A stretch of 37,828 nt of DNA from Candidatus Poribacteria bacterium (GTDB lineage Bacteria; Poribacteria; WGA-4E; WGA-3G). The notes under the pieces were generated by a model. The model ran no database searches. It was not told where the DNA came from and saw nothing but the letters and a program-made list of their open reading frames with translations. This document shows, one piece after another, positions 29,406 through 37,809 of the stretch. The stretch lies in NCBI GenBank assembly GCA_003635195.1, contig PYIY01000192.1, positions 1-37,828 of the forward strand, read 5' to 3'. Position 1 is the stretch's first letter, and each line of letters opens with the position of its first letter. The translations under genes and the position numbers were made by a program.

Positions 29406-32400
29406 ATGGTGAAACTCAACCTCAAACCCAATCACAAAGCGATCCGAGACTATTACACCACGCTGCAGCAATACAAAGCACACACTATTAGACACGAAGG
29501 GGCGGTCAGCTCCGCTTTTGATACGCTCCTGCAAACGTGTGCACAGCAAGTAAACGCCACACTTGTCCCGCAATATCCGATGCGCACGGTAGCAGGAAAC
29601 CGTATCGTCATTGATGGTGTAGTGCTCGATGCATACGGACTCCCCTTCGCTTATTGGGAAGCAAAAGATACAGATGATAACCTCATCAGAGCGATCGAAG
29701 AAAAACGCGATGCAGGTTATCCGCTCGATAATATCTTGTTCCAAAACCCGCAGCGCGCCATCTTATATCAGAACGGACAGATAGCCTTAGACCTCGACAT
29801 CACTGACCCGGCACGTCTGATTGCTGCACTCCAGTACCTCTTCTCATATACCCCACCGGCACTTGACAACTGGCAGACTGCGGTCGCTGATTTCAGGGAA
29901 CACGTACCAGACCTCGCCAACAAATTGAAAGAACTCATTGAACAACGCCACGAAACCGATCCGAGGTTCAAAGAGGCGTTCACCGATTTTTACGAAACCT
30001 GCCGGACCGCGATTAACCCAGAACTCTCACAAGATGCCGTTGAGGAGATGCTGATTCAACATATCCTCACCGAACGGATTTTCCGCACGGTTTTCAACCG
30101 CTCCGATTTCACGCGCCGAAATATTATTGCACGCGAGATTGAAAACGTCAGCGACGCGCTCATAGAGCACGCGGTGAGTCGCGACGCGTTTCTCGCGCCG
30201 TTGGACCGGTTCTACCTCGCGATTGAGCAGGCAGCCCTCCTCTGCAAAGACTTCTCCCAAAAACAGCACTTCCTCAACACGTTTTATGAGAAATTTTTTC
30301 AAGGGTTCTCCGAGGATGTAGCGGACACACACGGCATCGTCTACACGCCACAACCGATCGTGGATTTTATGGTGAAAAGCGTTGAACATATTTTGCAAAC
30401 CGAATTCAATCGCTCTTTATCCGACAGCGGCGTGCATATCATTGATCCGTTTGTTGGGACCGGCAACTTTATCGTCCGCCTCATGCAAGACATCCAAGGT
30501 GCAGCGTTAGAAGATAAATACCGCCACGCGCTGCACTGCAACGAGGTGATGCTCCTGCCCTACTACATCGCGAGTCTGAACATTGAGCAGGAGTACTTTC
30601 AACGGATGGGAAGATACCTACCGTTTGAGGGGATCGCGCTTGCGGATACGTTTGAGTTGCTTGAACAAGAGCAAGGTGAACTCTTTACACGCGAGAACAC
30701 GGAACGGGTGAAGCGACAGAAAGCGGCAGATATGTTTGTTGTCATCGGTAACCCACCTTACAATACGCAGCAAGTCAACGAGAATGACAATAACAAAAAC
30801 CGAAAGTATCCAGCAATAGACAATCAGATCGCGGAAACGTATGTGAAAGACTCCAGCGCAACACTGAAAAATAAACTCTATGATCCCTATGTCAAAGCGA
30901 TTCGATGGGCATCAGATCGTATCGGCGATGAAGGCGTTGTGGCTCTTGTGACAAACAACAGTTTTCTCGACGGTATAGCGTTTGATGGCATGCGAAAACA
31001 CCTATACCAAGACTTTGACGCGATGTATGTTCTGGATTTAAGCGGAAATATGCGGAAAGGTTTGAAGGTTTCCGATGCAAATGTGTTCGGCATTCGGGTC
31101 GGAGTGAGCATCAATCTATTTGTCAAGACAAAGCAGAAACCATCAAAGAATTCTCGTCTCTTTTACTATAGCACAGATGCGTTGTGGAACAAAAAACAGA
31201 AACTCGACTTTCTGAATGCCTGTCAACACATAGGCGGTATTGAATGGAAAACCATTCAACCAGATATCCGACAAACATGGTTGACCGAAGGTCTTGATGT
31301 AGAATTTGACACTTTTATCCCGATGGGAAGTAAGGCAGCAAAAACTGCAAAAGATAGCGGCGGAAAGGCAATTTTTGGTCTCTACTCTTCCGGTGTAGTC
31401 ACTAGCAGGGATAGTTTGGTATATGCTTTCGATCTTGAGTTGTTACAAGAAAGGGTTTACACCTTTACTGAAATATACAATATTGCCGTTGACCGGAAGC
31501 GAAGGCATGATCCTAAAACACCGGTTGAAAATTTCATTGACACAAATGATCCACGCATTAAGTGGAGTCATCGCGTTAAACAATCACTGACAAAGCTGGA
31601 GTTAAGTACATATCAAGATACTCACTTTCGTAGTGCCTTGTATCGTCCGTTCTGTCAGCAATATTTTTATTTTGATCACTTCTGGAATGAAAGGCGTTAT
31701 CAGCAACATCGGATTTTCCCTACATCAGAGACCGAAACAGAAAATCGAGTGATTTGTGTTGCCGGTATTGGTAATAGAAAAGGCTTTGGATGTCTTGTGA
31801 CAAATAATATCCCTACTTTTGATTTGGCATTTGAAAAGACACAAGGCTTCCCCTTCTACACCTACAATGAAGAAGGCACCGACCGAAAAGAGAACATCAC
31901 CGACTGGGCATTAGCGGAATTCCGTACACATTACAGCGATGATACTATCACCAAGTGGGACATCTTCCACTACAACTACGCGCTCCTGCACCATCCCGTT
32001 TATCGTGAGAAATACGAGATGAACCTCAAGCGCGATCTGCCGCATATCCCGTTTGCCAAAGACTTCTGGGGTTTTGCGAAAGCAGGCGCGGCGTTAGCAG
32101 ACCTCCACGTTAACTATGAATCCGCGCCGAAATACGATCAATTGAGACAGGACGAGACACCGGGAGTACCGGTTAATTGGCGCGTGGAGAAGATGAAATT
32201 ATCCAAAGACAAGACGCAGTTAACATATAACGATTTCTTGACACTGGATGGCATCCCTGTGGAGGTTTATGATTATAAGTTAGGGACTCGGTCTGCATTG
32301 GAGTGGGTGGTCGATCAATATCGTGTGAAGGTAGATAGGCGGAGCGGGATTAAAAACGACCCGAATCGTGAAGCGGAGCCGCGGTATATCGTGGATTTGA

Positions 32401-32465
32401 TTAAGCGGGTTATCACTGTGAGCCTAAAAACGGTGGAGATTGTTGGGAATTTGCCGAAACTTTGA
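29406..32465 (+). CDS. Single-chain nuclease-methyltransferase, Type ISP/IIG-like restriction-modification enzyme
   Basis: The 1019-aa protein combines an N-terminal PD-(D/E)xK-type nuclease (D70/D75 ... E85-A-K87 in AYWEAKD), a helical linker (about 150-330), and an N6-adenine methyltransferase with motif I DPFVGTGNF (347-355) and motif IV NPPYN (449-453). A C-terminal target-recognition region of Type ISP style follows (LYRPFCQQYFYFDHFWNERR; ALLHHPVYREKY). No helicase motifs (GxGKT, DExx) are present, so unlike LlaGI-type ISP enzymes it would cut close to its site, as Type IIG enzymes do. There is no separate specificity or restriction gene. It is divergent from nuo and lies beside non-coding repeats and IS elements, consistent with mobility. 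Confidence 0.85.
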   Translation: MVKLNLKPNHKAIRDYYTTLQQYKAHTIRHEGAVSSAFDTLLQTCAQQVNATLVPQYPMRTVAGNRIVIDGVVLDAYGLPFAYWEAKDTDDNLIRAIEEKRDAGYPLDNILFQNPQRAILYQNGQIALDLDITDPARLIAALQYLFSYTPPALDNWQTAVADFREHVPDLANKLKELIEQRHETDPRFKEAFTDFYETCRTAINPELSQDAVEEMLIQHILTERIFRTVFNRSDFTRRNIIAREIENVSDALIEHAVSRDAFLAPLDRFYLAIEQAALLCKDFSQKQHFLNTFYEKFFQGFSEDVADTHGIVYTPQPIVDFMVKSVEHILQTEFNRSLSDSGVHIIDPFVGTGNFIVRLMQDIQGAALEDKYRHALHCNEVMLLPYYIASLNIEQEYFQRMGRYLPFEGIALADTFELLEQEQGELFTRENTERVKRQKAADMFVVIGNPPYNTQQVNENDNNKNRKYPAIDNQIAETYVKDSSATLKNKLYDPYVKAIRWASDRIGDEGVVALVTNNSFLDGIAFDGMRKHLYQDFDAMYVLDLSGNMRKGLKVSDANVFGIRVGVSINLFVKTKQKPSKNSRLFYYSTDALWNKKQKLDFLNACQHIGGIEWKTIQPDIRQTWLTEGLDVEFDTFIPMGSKAAKTAKDSGGKAIFGLYSSGVVTSRDSLVYAFDLELLQERVYTFTEIYNIAVDRKRRHDPKTPVENFIDTNDPRIKWSHRVKQSLTKLELSTYQDTHFRSALYRPFCQQYFYFDHFWNERRYQQHRIFPTSETETENRVICVAGIGNRKGFGCLVTNNIPTFDLAFEKTQGFPFYTYNEEGTDRKENITDWALAEFRTHYSDDTITKWDIFHYNYALLHHPVYREKYEMNLKRDLPHIPFAKDFWGFAKAGAALADLHVNYESAPKYDQLRQDETPGVPVNWRVEKMKLSKDKTQLTYNDFLTLDGIPVEVYDYKLGTRSALEWVVDQYRVKVDRRSGIKNDPNREAEPRYIVDLIKRVITVSLKTVEIVGNLPKL

Positions 32466-32531
32466 TCGTCAAAAATTGATATAACGTAAGTTCGGGGTTC
32501 GCATCGCACATTTCCAGTTAGCGTCGCAGAG

Positions 32532-32669
32532 GCACAAACTAAATGAAGATTAATTTTAAAATTCGGTAATTTCTTGGCGAAACCCGGTTCGGTTAGGAAA
32601 CCGAACCTACCGGACCTGGGGAAACGTGGAATTACCGAAATATTTTCTTAAACTTCATACAGTTTGTGC
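32532..32669. mobile_element. 138-bp MITE-like element with 17-bp inverted repeats
   Basis: GCACAAACTAAATGAAG (32532-32548) and the reverse complement of 32653-32669 match at 15 of 17 positions. A second inverted pair, TTCGGTAATT, lies inside. The centre is a 9-bp hairpin GGTTCGGTT/AACCGAACC (32586-32607) followed by TACCGG. It has no coding capacity and no target duplication that I can see. The core is shared with the repeat at 36749-36805. Confidence 0.6.
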
Positions 32670-32682
32670 TACAAAACTATGA

Positions 32683-33426
32683 TTAAAACCGCTTCAAGTT
32701 TCCCCATGTTGTCGTGAGTTTTCCTTGGGGCGTTACGGCGAATCCGCCGCTGTTTGGAACGCTATCGCCGGTGACAGTGATATTATCAAAACGTGCCGTA
32801 TAATTCGCGAGCCCGAAACCGACACCGCCTGTCCGAAAGTTGGGAAAGTGACCAACGTCTGGAACACCTATTAGATTCGGCATCTGTATGGGTCCCATCA
32901 CTTGGTTCTCATTAACCGAGAAACTAAAGATATTGTCGCGGACCCTCAACTTCAAATGCGTCCATTTGTTCAATTTTAAAAGCGGATGCGGTTCAGCGTG
33001 GAGGCGTACAAATATTACATCGTGAAAATCGCCATAAACACAGCTGATCTGTTCTCTCTGGCGGGGTGGTTTACCCTCAAGGAGCTCTACAGGATCCTCA
33101 ATACTACACAATACTACCCAAGTCCCCTGCACCCGCGCGGCAATAGTGATAGCCCCGATACCGTGTTTGTTAAGCGGCTTGACATCCAATTCAACAGTGT
33201 AATCTTTCCACGTGCTATCCCCAGTTGTCAGTAAACGCACAAACGTTTCACGGCTGATTGTCTGAAGTTCATCGTCAACAATTTCCCAAACACCGGGGGC
33301 TTTATCCAATCGAACGAGTTCCTGCCACTCTTCCAAATCGTCATCCTTGAAGGTTTCGATAAATGTCCCTGCCGAGGCAGAGGCGGTAATAAAGAAAAGC
33401 ATTACAGCAACAGTCAGAAATTGCAT
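32683..33426 (-). CDS. Secreted concanavalin-like beta-sandwich protein, paralog 2
   Basis: A 247-aa protein with a signal peptide (1-19) and a single beta-sandwich domain resembling the DUF1080/3-keto-disaccharide hydrolase-LamG type fold: FIETFKDDDLEEWQELV at the start, DYTVELDVKPLNKHGIGAI in the middle, and 'GGVGFGLANYTARFDNITVTG' near the end. It ends with GKLTTTWGNLKRF, shared with its neighbour. A Trp/Asp-rich face suggests carbohydrate binding; catalytic residues are not recognisable, so an enzymatic role is unproven. It lies 33 bp downstream of paralog 1, probably in one transcript. Confidence 0.78.
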   Translation of the reverse strand: MQFLTVAVMLFFITASASAGTFIETFKDDDLEEWQELVRLDKAPGVWEIVDDELQTISRETFVRLLTTGDSTWKDYTVELDVKPLNKHGIGAITIAARVQGTWVVLCSIEDPVELLEGKPPRQREQISCVYGDFHDVIFVRLHAEPHPLLKLNKWTHLKLRVRDNIFSFSVNENQVMGPIQMPNLIGVPDVGHFPNFRTGGVGFGLANYTARFDNITVTGDSVPNSGGFAVTPQGKLTTTWGNLKRF

Positions 33427-33459
33427 AGTGATTCTCTCTTTATGCGGCTTTGGTCGTGG

Positions 33460-34203
33460 TTAAAACCGTTTCAAGTGCCCCCACGTCGTGGCGAGTTTTT
33501 CTCTCGGTGCTACGGGTAATGTCCCCTTGTCGGGGATATCTTCGCCGGTGATAATAACATTATCAAAGTTCGCCGTGTAATTCGCGAGTCCAAAACCTGC
33601 TCCGCCTGTCAGAAACCCCCGAAACCTATTTACCTTTGCTTTAAAAATTTCTGCGCCTCCATGGACAAAAGCAAAACCCTCTCCGGTTTCTGCAACTTTC
33701 TCATCGTTTACCCAGAAGATAAAGGTTTCGCCCTTAACACTCAATTTCAGAGTCGACCAATCACCCAATTTTAAAAGTGGATGAGGTCCAGCGTATAAGA
33801 GGTGAGACCGGCTTGTGTGGAAATCCCCTGTACGACAAATCGCGCCCCACCCAGGGAGAAATAATCGGTCACCAATCTCACAGAATACCAACCAGGTGCC
33901 TTTAATCCGCGCAGCAATGACAATACTTGCCCATCCATGTTTTTCGAGCGGCTTGACATCAACTTCAACCGTGTAATCTCCCCACTTTTTATTGCCGATC
34001 GTGAGTAAACGGGCCCACCTATCAGCACCCACCGCGTGAAGCTCACGATCAATAACCTCCCAAGACCCGGGCTTCTCGTTTTGTTGGACCAGTTCCTCCC
34101 ACTCTTCCAGGTCGTCATTATTGAAAGTTTCGATAAATGTTCCTGCCCATCCAGAGTAGGAGAGCAGAAAAAGTGCTGCTACAATCAGCGTAAATTTCAT
34201 CAA
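33460..34203 (-). CDS. Secreted concanavalin-like beta-sandwich protein, paralog 1
   Basis: It has the same 247-aa length, signal peptide, fold pattern and end (KLATTWGHLKRF) as the downstream copy, with about half of the positions identical by eye. FIETFNNDDLEEWEELV and DYTVEVDVKPLEKHGWASI mark the domain. AAGGAG precedes the ATG. A TTGACA-type promoter (34244-34273) lies just upstream, so it heads the two-gene unit. The two are a tandem duplication that has diverged mainly in the central loops. Confidence 0.78.
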   Translation of the reverse strand: MMKFTLIVAALFLLSYSGWAGTFIETFNNDDLEEWEELVQQNEKPGSWEVIDRELHAVGADRWARLLTIGNKKWGDYTVEVDVKPLEKHGWASIVIAARIKGTWLVFCEIGDRLFLPGWGAICRTGDFHTSRSHLLYAGPHPLLKLGDWSTLKLSVKGETFIFWVNDEKVAETGEGFAFVHGGAEIFKAKVNRFRGFLTGGAGFGLANYTANFDNVIITGEDIPDKGTLPVAPREKLATTWGHLKRF

Positions 34204-34243
34204 GAATCTCCTTTCTTTTTTGATGTTCTTTGCGAGTGCTCAT

Positions 34244-34273
34244 AGTGTAATAGGAATCTGGAGCGGATGTCAA
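34244..34273 (-). promoter_or_regulatory. Promoter of the secreted paralog pair
   Basis: The minus strand reads TTGACA (34273-34268), 18 bp, TACACT (34249-34244). The leader to the ATG at 34203 is about 35 nt and contains AAGGAG. Confidence 0.55.
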
Positions 34274-34317
34274 GTAATTTTCGAGAATTTTTTGATGTAT
34301 CTAATAAAACGTTAAAT

Positions 34318-34962
34318 TCAGGGCGACAGCCGCGTCATTTCCCATGTGCCATCAGATTGTAGCGTGTAACAGAGGCGGTCATGGAGGCGGCTTGGACAAC
34401 CTTGCCAGAATTCAAAGAGATTCGGCACGAGTCGATACCCACCCCAATGCGGTGGACGCGGGATGGCATTGGGTGAATATGTCTCTTCCGCCCGTTCGTA
34501 TCCTTCTGTGAGGTGTTCCCGTCCACTGATAACGATGCTTTGGCGTTCTGTCTGCACGGCAAGTTGACTACTCACAGGACGACTGGCGAAATATGCGTCC
34601 GACGCTTCTGCACTCATTTTCTCAACGGTGCCGGTACTCCGAACCTGTCGATCGAGTTCACGCCAATAGAAAACCAGGGCAGCGTTTGGGTTCTCTGCAA
34701 GTTCCCTTCCTTTTTGGCTTTCATAATCGGTATAGAAACAAAAGCCCTTTGCGTCAAATCCTCTAAGGACTACCATTCGAGCAGAAGGTATGCCACTCGG
34801 CGTTGCTGTCGCCAAAGTCATTGCGTCTGGCAGGTCTATTTTGGTGGCAATAGCATCCGCGAACCATTTCTCAAATTGTTCAAACGGGTCGGGTGAGGCG
34901 TTCTGCTCAAGTAGGTGTCCGTTCTTTGCGCTATATTCTCTGCGGAGTTTATCAGTGTTCAT
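34318..34962 (-). CDS. pdxH: Pyridoxamine/pyridoxine 5'-phosphate oxidase
   Basis: The FMN enzyme that makes pyridoxal 5'-phosphate from PNP or PMP in the B6 salvage and synthesis pathway. The 214-aa protein shows the family order: MTLATATPSGIPSARMVVLRGFDAKGFCFYTDYESQKGREL (FMN binding), ALVFYWRELDRQVRSTGTVEK, SRPVSSQLA, then the C-terminal WGGYRLVPNLFEFWQG, SRLHDR and a final MTRLSP where E. coli has RLAP. The length is normal. Repeat sequence reaches to the ATG and no Shine-Dalgarno is visible. Confidence 0.95.
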   Translation of the reverse strand: MNTDKLRREYSAKNGHLLEQNASPDPFEQFEKWFADAIATKIDLPDAMTLATATPSGIPSARMVVLRGFDAKGFCFYTDYESQKGRELAENPNAALVFYWRELDRQVRSTGTVEKMSAEASDAYFASRPVSSQLAVQTERQSIVISGREHLTEGYERAEETYSPNAIPRPPHWGGYRLVPNLFEFWQGCPSRLHDRLCYTLQSDGTWEMTRLSP

Positions 34963-34975
34963 AATTGAAATAGTT

Positions 34976-35004
34976 GTCAGTTATCAGTTATCGGTTATCA
35001 GTTA
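34976..35004. repeat. Heptad repeat upstream of pdxH
   Basis: GTCAGTTATCAGTTATCGGTTATCAGTT, tandem heptads ending in AAGAGA. This is the one-sided form of the family seen in the nuo gaps. Confidence 0.55.
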
Positions 35005-35131
35005 AGAGATTTTTGGTTAAATCAGACTTCCCTTTCACCGATAGCCATTACAATTAGGACTTACACAAATTGCGTCTAAAAACAATATATTTCAGAAAAA
35101 AGCCGCTACTTCAGTTATTTAACCCCCTAAA

Positions 35132-35149
35132 TCCCCCTTATCAGGGGGA
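35132..35149 (-). terminator. Hairpin downstream of trkH, probable terminator
   Basis: The minus strand has TCCCCCT/AGGGGGA, a 7-bp stem with a 4-nt loop, 17 bp after the trkH stop, followed by a modest T-rich run (ATTTAGG). The surrounding 'CCCTAAATCCCCCTTATC' is also a commonly dispersed sequence, so it may be a repeat that serves as a terminator. Confidence 0.45.
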
Positions 35150-35165
35150 CTTTAAAATGAAATAT

Positions 35166-36671
35166 CTATCCTTTCCAGAAATTTGGTGAGAAGAGGATAA
35201 GCACCGTATAGAGTTCCAAACGTCCGAGTAACATACAAAAAGAGAGAACATACTTTCCAACTGTGTGAATATGTGCGTAGTTGTCAGTCGGTCCCACGCT
35301 GCCGAGTCCGGGTCCGATGTTCCCCATCGTAGCGATTGTCGCGCCTGCGGCACTGACAAGGTCAAGTCCTAAGGTTGTCATGATGCAGGTTACAACTGCA
35401 AAGATACCGATAAAAAAGAAGAAAAAACCGAGAACGTTGGTCATGACTTCAGGTGGCACAACACGGTCATTAACGCGAATGGGTAGTACGGCATGTGGGA
35501 AGATGAGTCGTTTAATTTCAGCCCCGCTCTGCCGAATAAGGAGGAGGAACCGAACCTGTTTCATCCCGCCGCCAGTAGACCCCGCACACCCACCGTAAAA
35601 CATAAGCGTTACTAAGATGAATTGAGATAGCGCGGGCCACTGTTCAAAGTCAGCGGTGCCGTAGCCTGTAGTTGTGATGATAGACATCACCTGAAATGCG
35701 GCATAACGGAGCGATGTCCACATCGAATCGTAAGGCACGTCTCCATCAACCTGAAACCTAATAGTATTCCATGAGATTAAAGTGATACTTACAGCGATAA
35801 CGGTGCAGTAGAATTTAAATTCTGTATCTTGGAAATAACTTTTGACATCGCCGCGGAGTGCGCGATAGTGGAGTGCGAAATTGGTGCCTGCGAGGAACAT
35901 AAAGAAACAGATGACCATGTCAATATAGACGCTATCATAGTGGCCGATGCTGGCGTTCTTTGTAGAGAATCCACCGGTCGCCATTGTCCCAAAGGTATGA
36001 CAGAGTGCATCAAAGAGAGACATACCGCCGAACATTAAGAGTACAGTCTCAAGAAAAGAGAGGAGTAGATAAACGCCCCAAAGGAGCTTAGCGGTTTGTG
36101 CGATACGCGGGGTGAGTCGATCGGTTTGCGGTCCGGGGGCTTCTGCACGAAAAAGCTGCATCCCACCGATACCGAGCATCGGCAGAATAGCAACAGCAAG
36201 CACAACGATGCCCATTCCGCCGAGCCAATGTGAGAAACTTCGCCAGAAGAGCATGGTGTGCGAAAGGTGTTCAATCTCTGTCAGAACAGTGGCACCCGTC
36301 GTTGAAAACCCTGCCATCGCTTCAAAATAGCAGAAAGAAAACTCTGTCCAGGGTGAACGTCCTTCAATACTAAATACATCCGCAAAGAGATACGGAAGTG
36401 ATCCAAAGAGCGCAACTGTTACCCACCCTAAAGCGACGACAGCAAAACCTTCACGGATACCGAGTTCTTCCTGTCGAGACCGAATACTGAAGCGGAGGAT
36501 TAAACCGATAACCAAAGTGATTATCGCCGAGATGACAAACGCCATCAAATCGTTCTGGACTTCACCTGCGCTTACGCGATAATAGACTGCTACGCCTAAC
36601 GGAAGTAACATAGTCCCCGCGAGACAAATCAGTAAATTACCGAGGGTGTAAACAATTAGTTTAAGGCTCAT
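35166..36671 (-). CDS. trkH: TrkH-family potassium uptake protein
   Basis: The K+-translocating membrane subunit of Trk/Ktr systems. The 501-aa protein has four repeats of helix-pore loop-helix with the selectivity-filter regions MAGFSTTGATVLTEIE, TFGTMATGGFSTKNAS, ITTTGYGTADFEQWP and IATMGNIGPGLGSVG. The GGMGIVVLAVAILPMLGIGGMQL stretch is typical of TrkH. The regulatory TrkA partner is not in this window. The start codon is preceded directly by repeats (AACCAGTGGCC), with no Shine-Dalgarno. Confidence 0.93.
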   Translation of the reverse strand: MSLKLIVYTLGNLLICLAGTMLLPLGVAVYYRVSAGEVQNDLMAFVISAIITLVIGLILRFSIRSRQEELGIREGFAVVALGWVTVALFGSLPYLFADVFSIEGRSPWTEFSFCYFEAMAGFSTTGATVLTEIEHLSHTMLFWRSFSHWLGGMGIVVLAVAILPMLGIGGMQLFRAEAPGPQTDRLTPRIAQTAKLLWGVYLLLSFLETVLLMFGGMSLFDALCHTFGTMATGGFSTKNASIGHYDSVYIDMVICFFMFLAGTNFALHYRALRGDVKSYFQDTEFKFYCTVIAVSITLISWNTIRFQVDGDVPYDSMWTSLRYAAFQVMSIITTTGYGTADFEQWPALSQFILVTLMFYGGCAGSTGGGMKQVRFLLLIRQSGAEIKRLIFPHAVLPIRVNDRVVPPEVMTNVLGFFFFFIGIFAVVTCIMTTLGLDLVSAAGATIATMGNIGPGLGSVGPTDNYAHIHTVGKYVLSFCMLLGRLELYTVLILFSPNFWKG

Positions 36672-36716
36672 GGTTAATAGTAACCAGTGGCCAGTAACCA
36701 GTGGCCAGTTAAGAGG
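36672..36716. repeat. Tandem repeat upstream of trkH
   Basis: AACCAGTGGCCAGT occurs twice in direct repeat, and each copy is itself palindromic in CCAGTGG. It abuts the trkH start and ends in AAGAGG, like the nuo-gap heptads. Confidence 0.55.
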
Positions 36717-36748
36717 TGTTAGATTTATAGTGGATCTTAGAATTAATG

Positions 36749-36805
36749 AGACACTCCAAATCGATGCGGTTGGGAAACCGCACCTACCGGGGGGCGAAAG
36801 TGTCT
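36749..36805. repeat. 57-bp palindromic repeat sharing the GGTTnGGAAACC core
   Basis: Outer arms AGACACT (36749-36755) and AGTGTCT (36799-36805); inner hairpin TGCGGTT/AACCGCA (36765-36782) followed by CCTACCGG. The core GGTTGGGAAACCGCACCTACCGG matches that of the 138-bp element at 32532-32669 apart from two or three bases. Confidence 0.55.
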
Positions 36806-36845
36806 ATTTATTTTTAACGTGAGTTTGATAAATAGTTGAAAGTTT

Positions 36846-36874
36846 TTGTGTAAAGAGAACCCTCTTGGTATAAT
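36846..36874 (+). promoter_or_regulatory. Transposase promoter
   Basis: TTGTGT, 17 bp, then a perfect TATAAT (36869-36874). It is followed by AGGAG (36901-36905) seven bases before the ATG. Confidence 0.5.
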
Positions 36875-36912
36875 GAGATTATCTACACTCTCTAACCAAA
36901 AGGAGTTCTCTG

Positions 36913-37809
36913 ATGAGTATCCTAACACTTTTCTGTAAAATTGACGACTTTTTTCTGCTTTATACGCAATGGCAGGCGACGCATTGTCTACCAGAGACGA
37001 CGACACCGGAAACACGCGGACGCCCTCGGCAACTGCATCCGAGCGAAGTGATGACGATCCTTATTGCCTTCCATCAAAGCAACTATCGGACGTTCAAACA
37101 CTTTTACAACAGACATGTTTGTGTCTATTGGCGTGCTGAGTTTCCGCATTTGGTGAGTTATTCTCGGTTCGTTGGACTCAAGAAAGAGGTATTGATGCTT
37201 TTGACGCTTTATCTTCATGCTCATTTCGGTGAATGCAGTGGTATCTCCTTCGTGGATTCGACACGTTTGCGGGTTTGCGACAATAAGCGCATTTCATCGC
37301 ATCGCGTCTTTGCTGAACACGCTGGACGCTCGAAGACTTCAATGGGGTGGTTCTATGGTTTTAAACTTCATCTAATTATCAACGGAAAAGGCGAACTCTT
37401 AGGTTTTCAAGTGTCCCCAGGGAATACCGATGACCGTCAACCGCTATGGGAGTTGTCATCCGAAGATCTCTTCGGAAATCTCTATGCGGATAAGGGGTAT
37501 ATCTCCAAAGACCTCCGAGAGTTGCTCAACGCGCAAGGCATCAACTTGATCTATAAAGTCCGTAAGAACATGAACCCCCTTGAGTTATCGGTTTCTGATG
37601 AGGTGCTGCTGAAAAAGCGTCTGATCATTGAATCCGTGATCAAGGAACTGAAAACGCAGACGCAAGTCGAACACAGTCGCCATAGGAGTTTCGCTAACTT
37701 CCAAGTTAATGTTGTTGCTGCATTGATTGCGTATCAGCTGCTGGAGACCAAACCCTCGGTGAATCTCTCCGAACTTCAAGCGAATAACGATTTACCTGTG
37801 CTTTTCTAA
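36913..37809 (+). CDS. IS982-family transposase
   Basis: A DDE transposase of 298 aa, the normal size for the family. The N-terminal region is helical (about 1-100). The catalytic core follows, with D in SFVDSTRLRVC (near 112), D in NLYADKGYISKDLRELL (near 196) and E in RLIIESVIKELKTQTQVEHSRHRS (near 239). The DDE triad and the IS982-type 'GFKLHLIINGKGELLGFQVSPGN' segment are intact, so it should be functional. No other transposase gene of this type occurs in the window. Confidence 0.93.
   Translation: MSILTLFCKIDDFFLLYTQWQATHCLPETTTPETRGRPRQLHPSEVMTILIAFHQSNYRTFKHFYNRHVCVYWRAEFPHLVSYSRFVGLKKEVLMLLTLYLHAHFGECSGISFVDSTRLRVCDNKRISSHRVFAEHAGRSKTSMGWFYGFKLHLIINGKGELLGFQVSPGNTDDRQPLWELSSEDLFGNLYADKGYISKDLRELLNAQGINLIYKVRKNMNPLELSVSDEVLLKKRLIIESVIKELKTQTQVEHSRHRSFANFQVNVVAALIAYQLLETKPSVNLSELQANNDLPVLF

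Noticed and set aside
29343..29744. Minus-strand 133-codon ORF
   Set aside because: It is antisense to the start of the restriction-modification gene.
36743..37015. Minus-strand 90-codon ORF at the IS982 left end
   Set aside because: It overlaps the repeat, the IS end and the transposase start and has no coding features.
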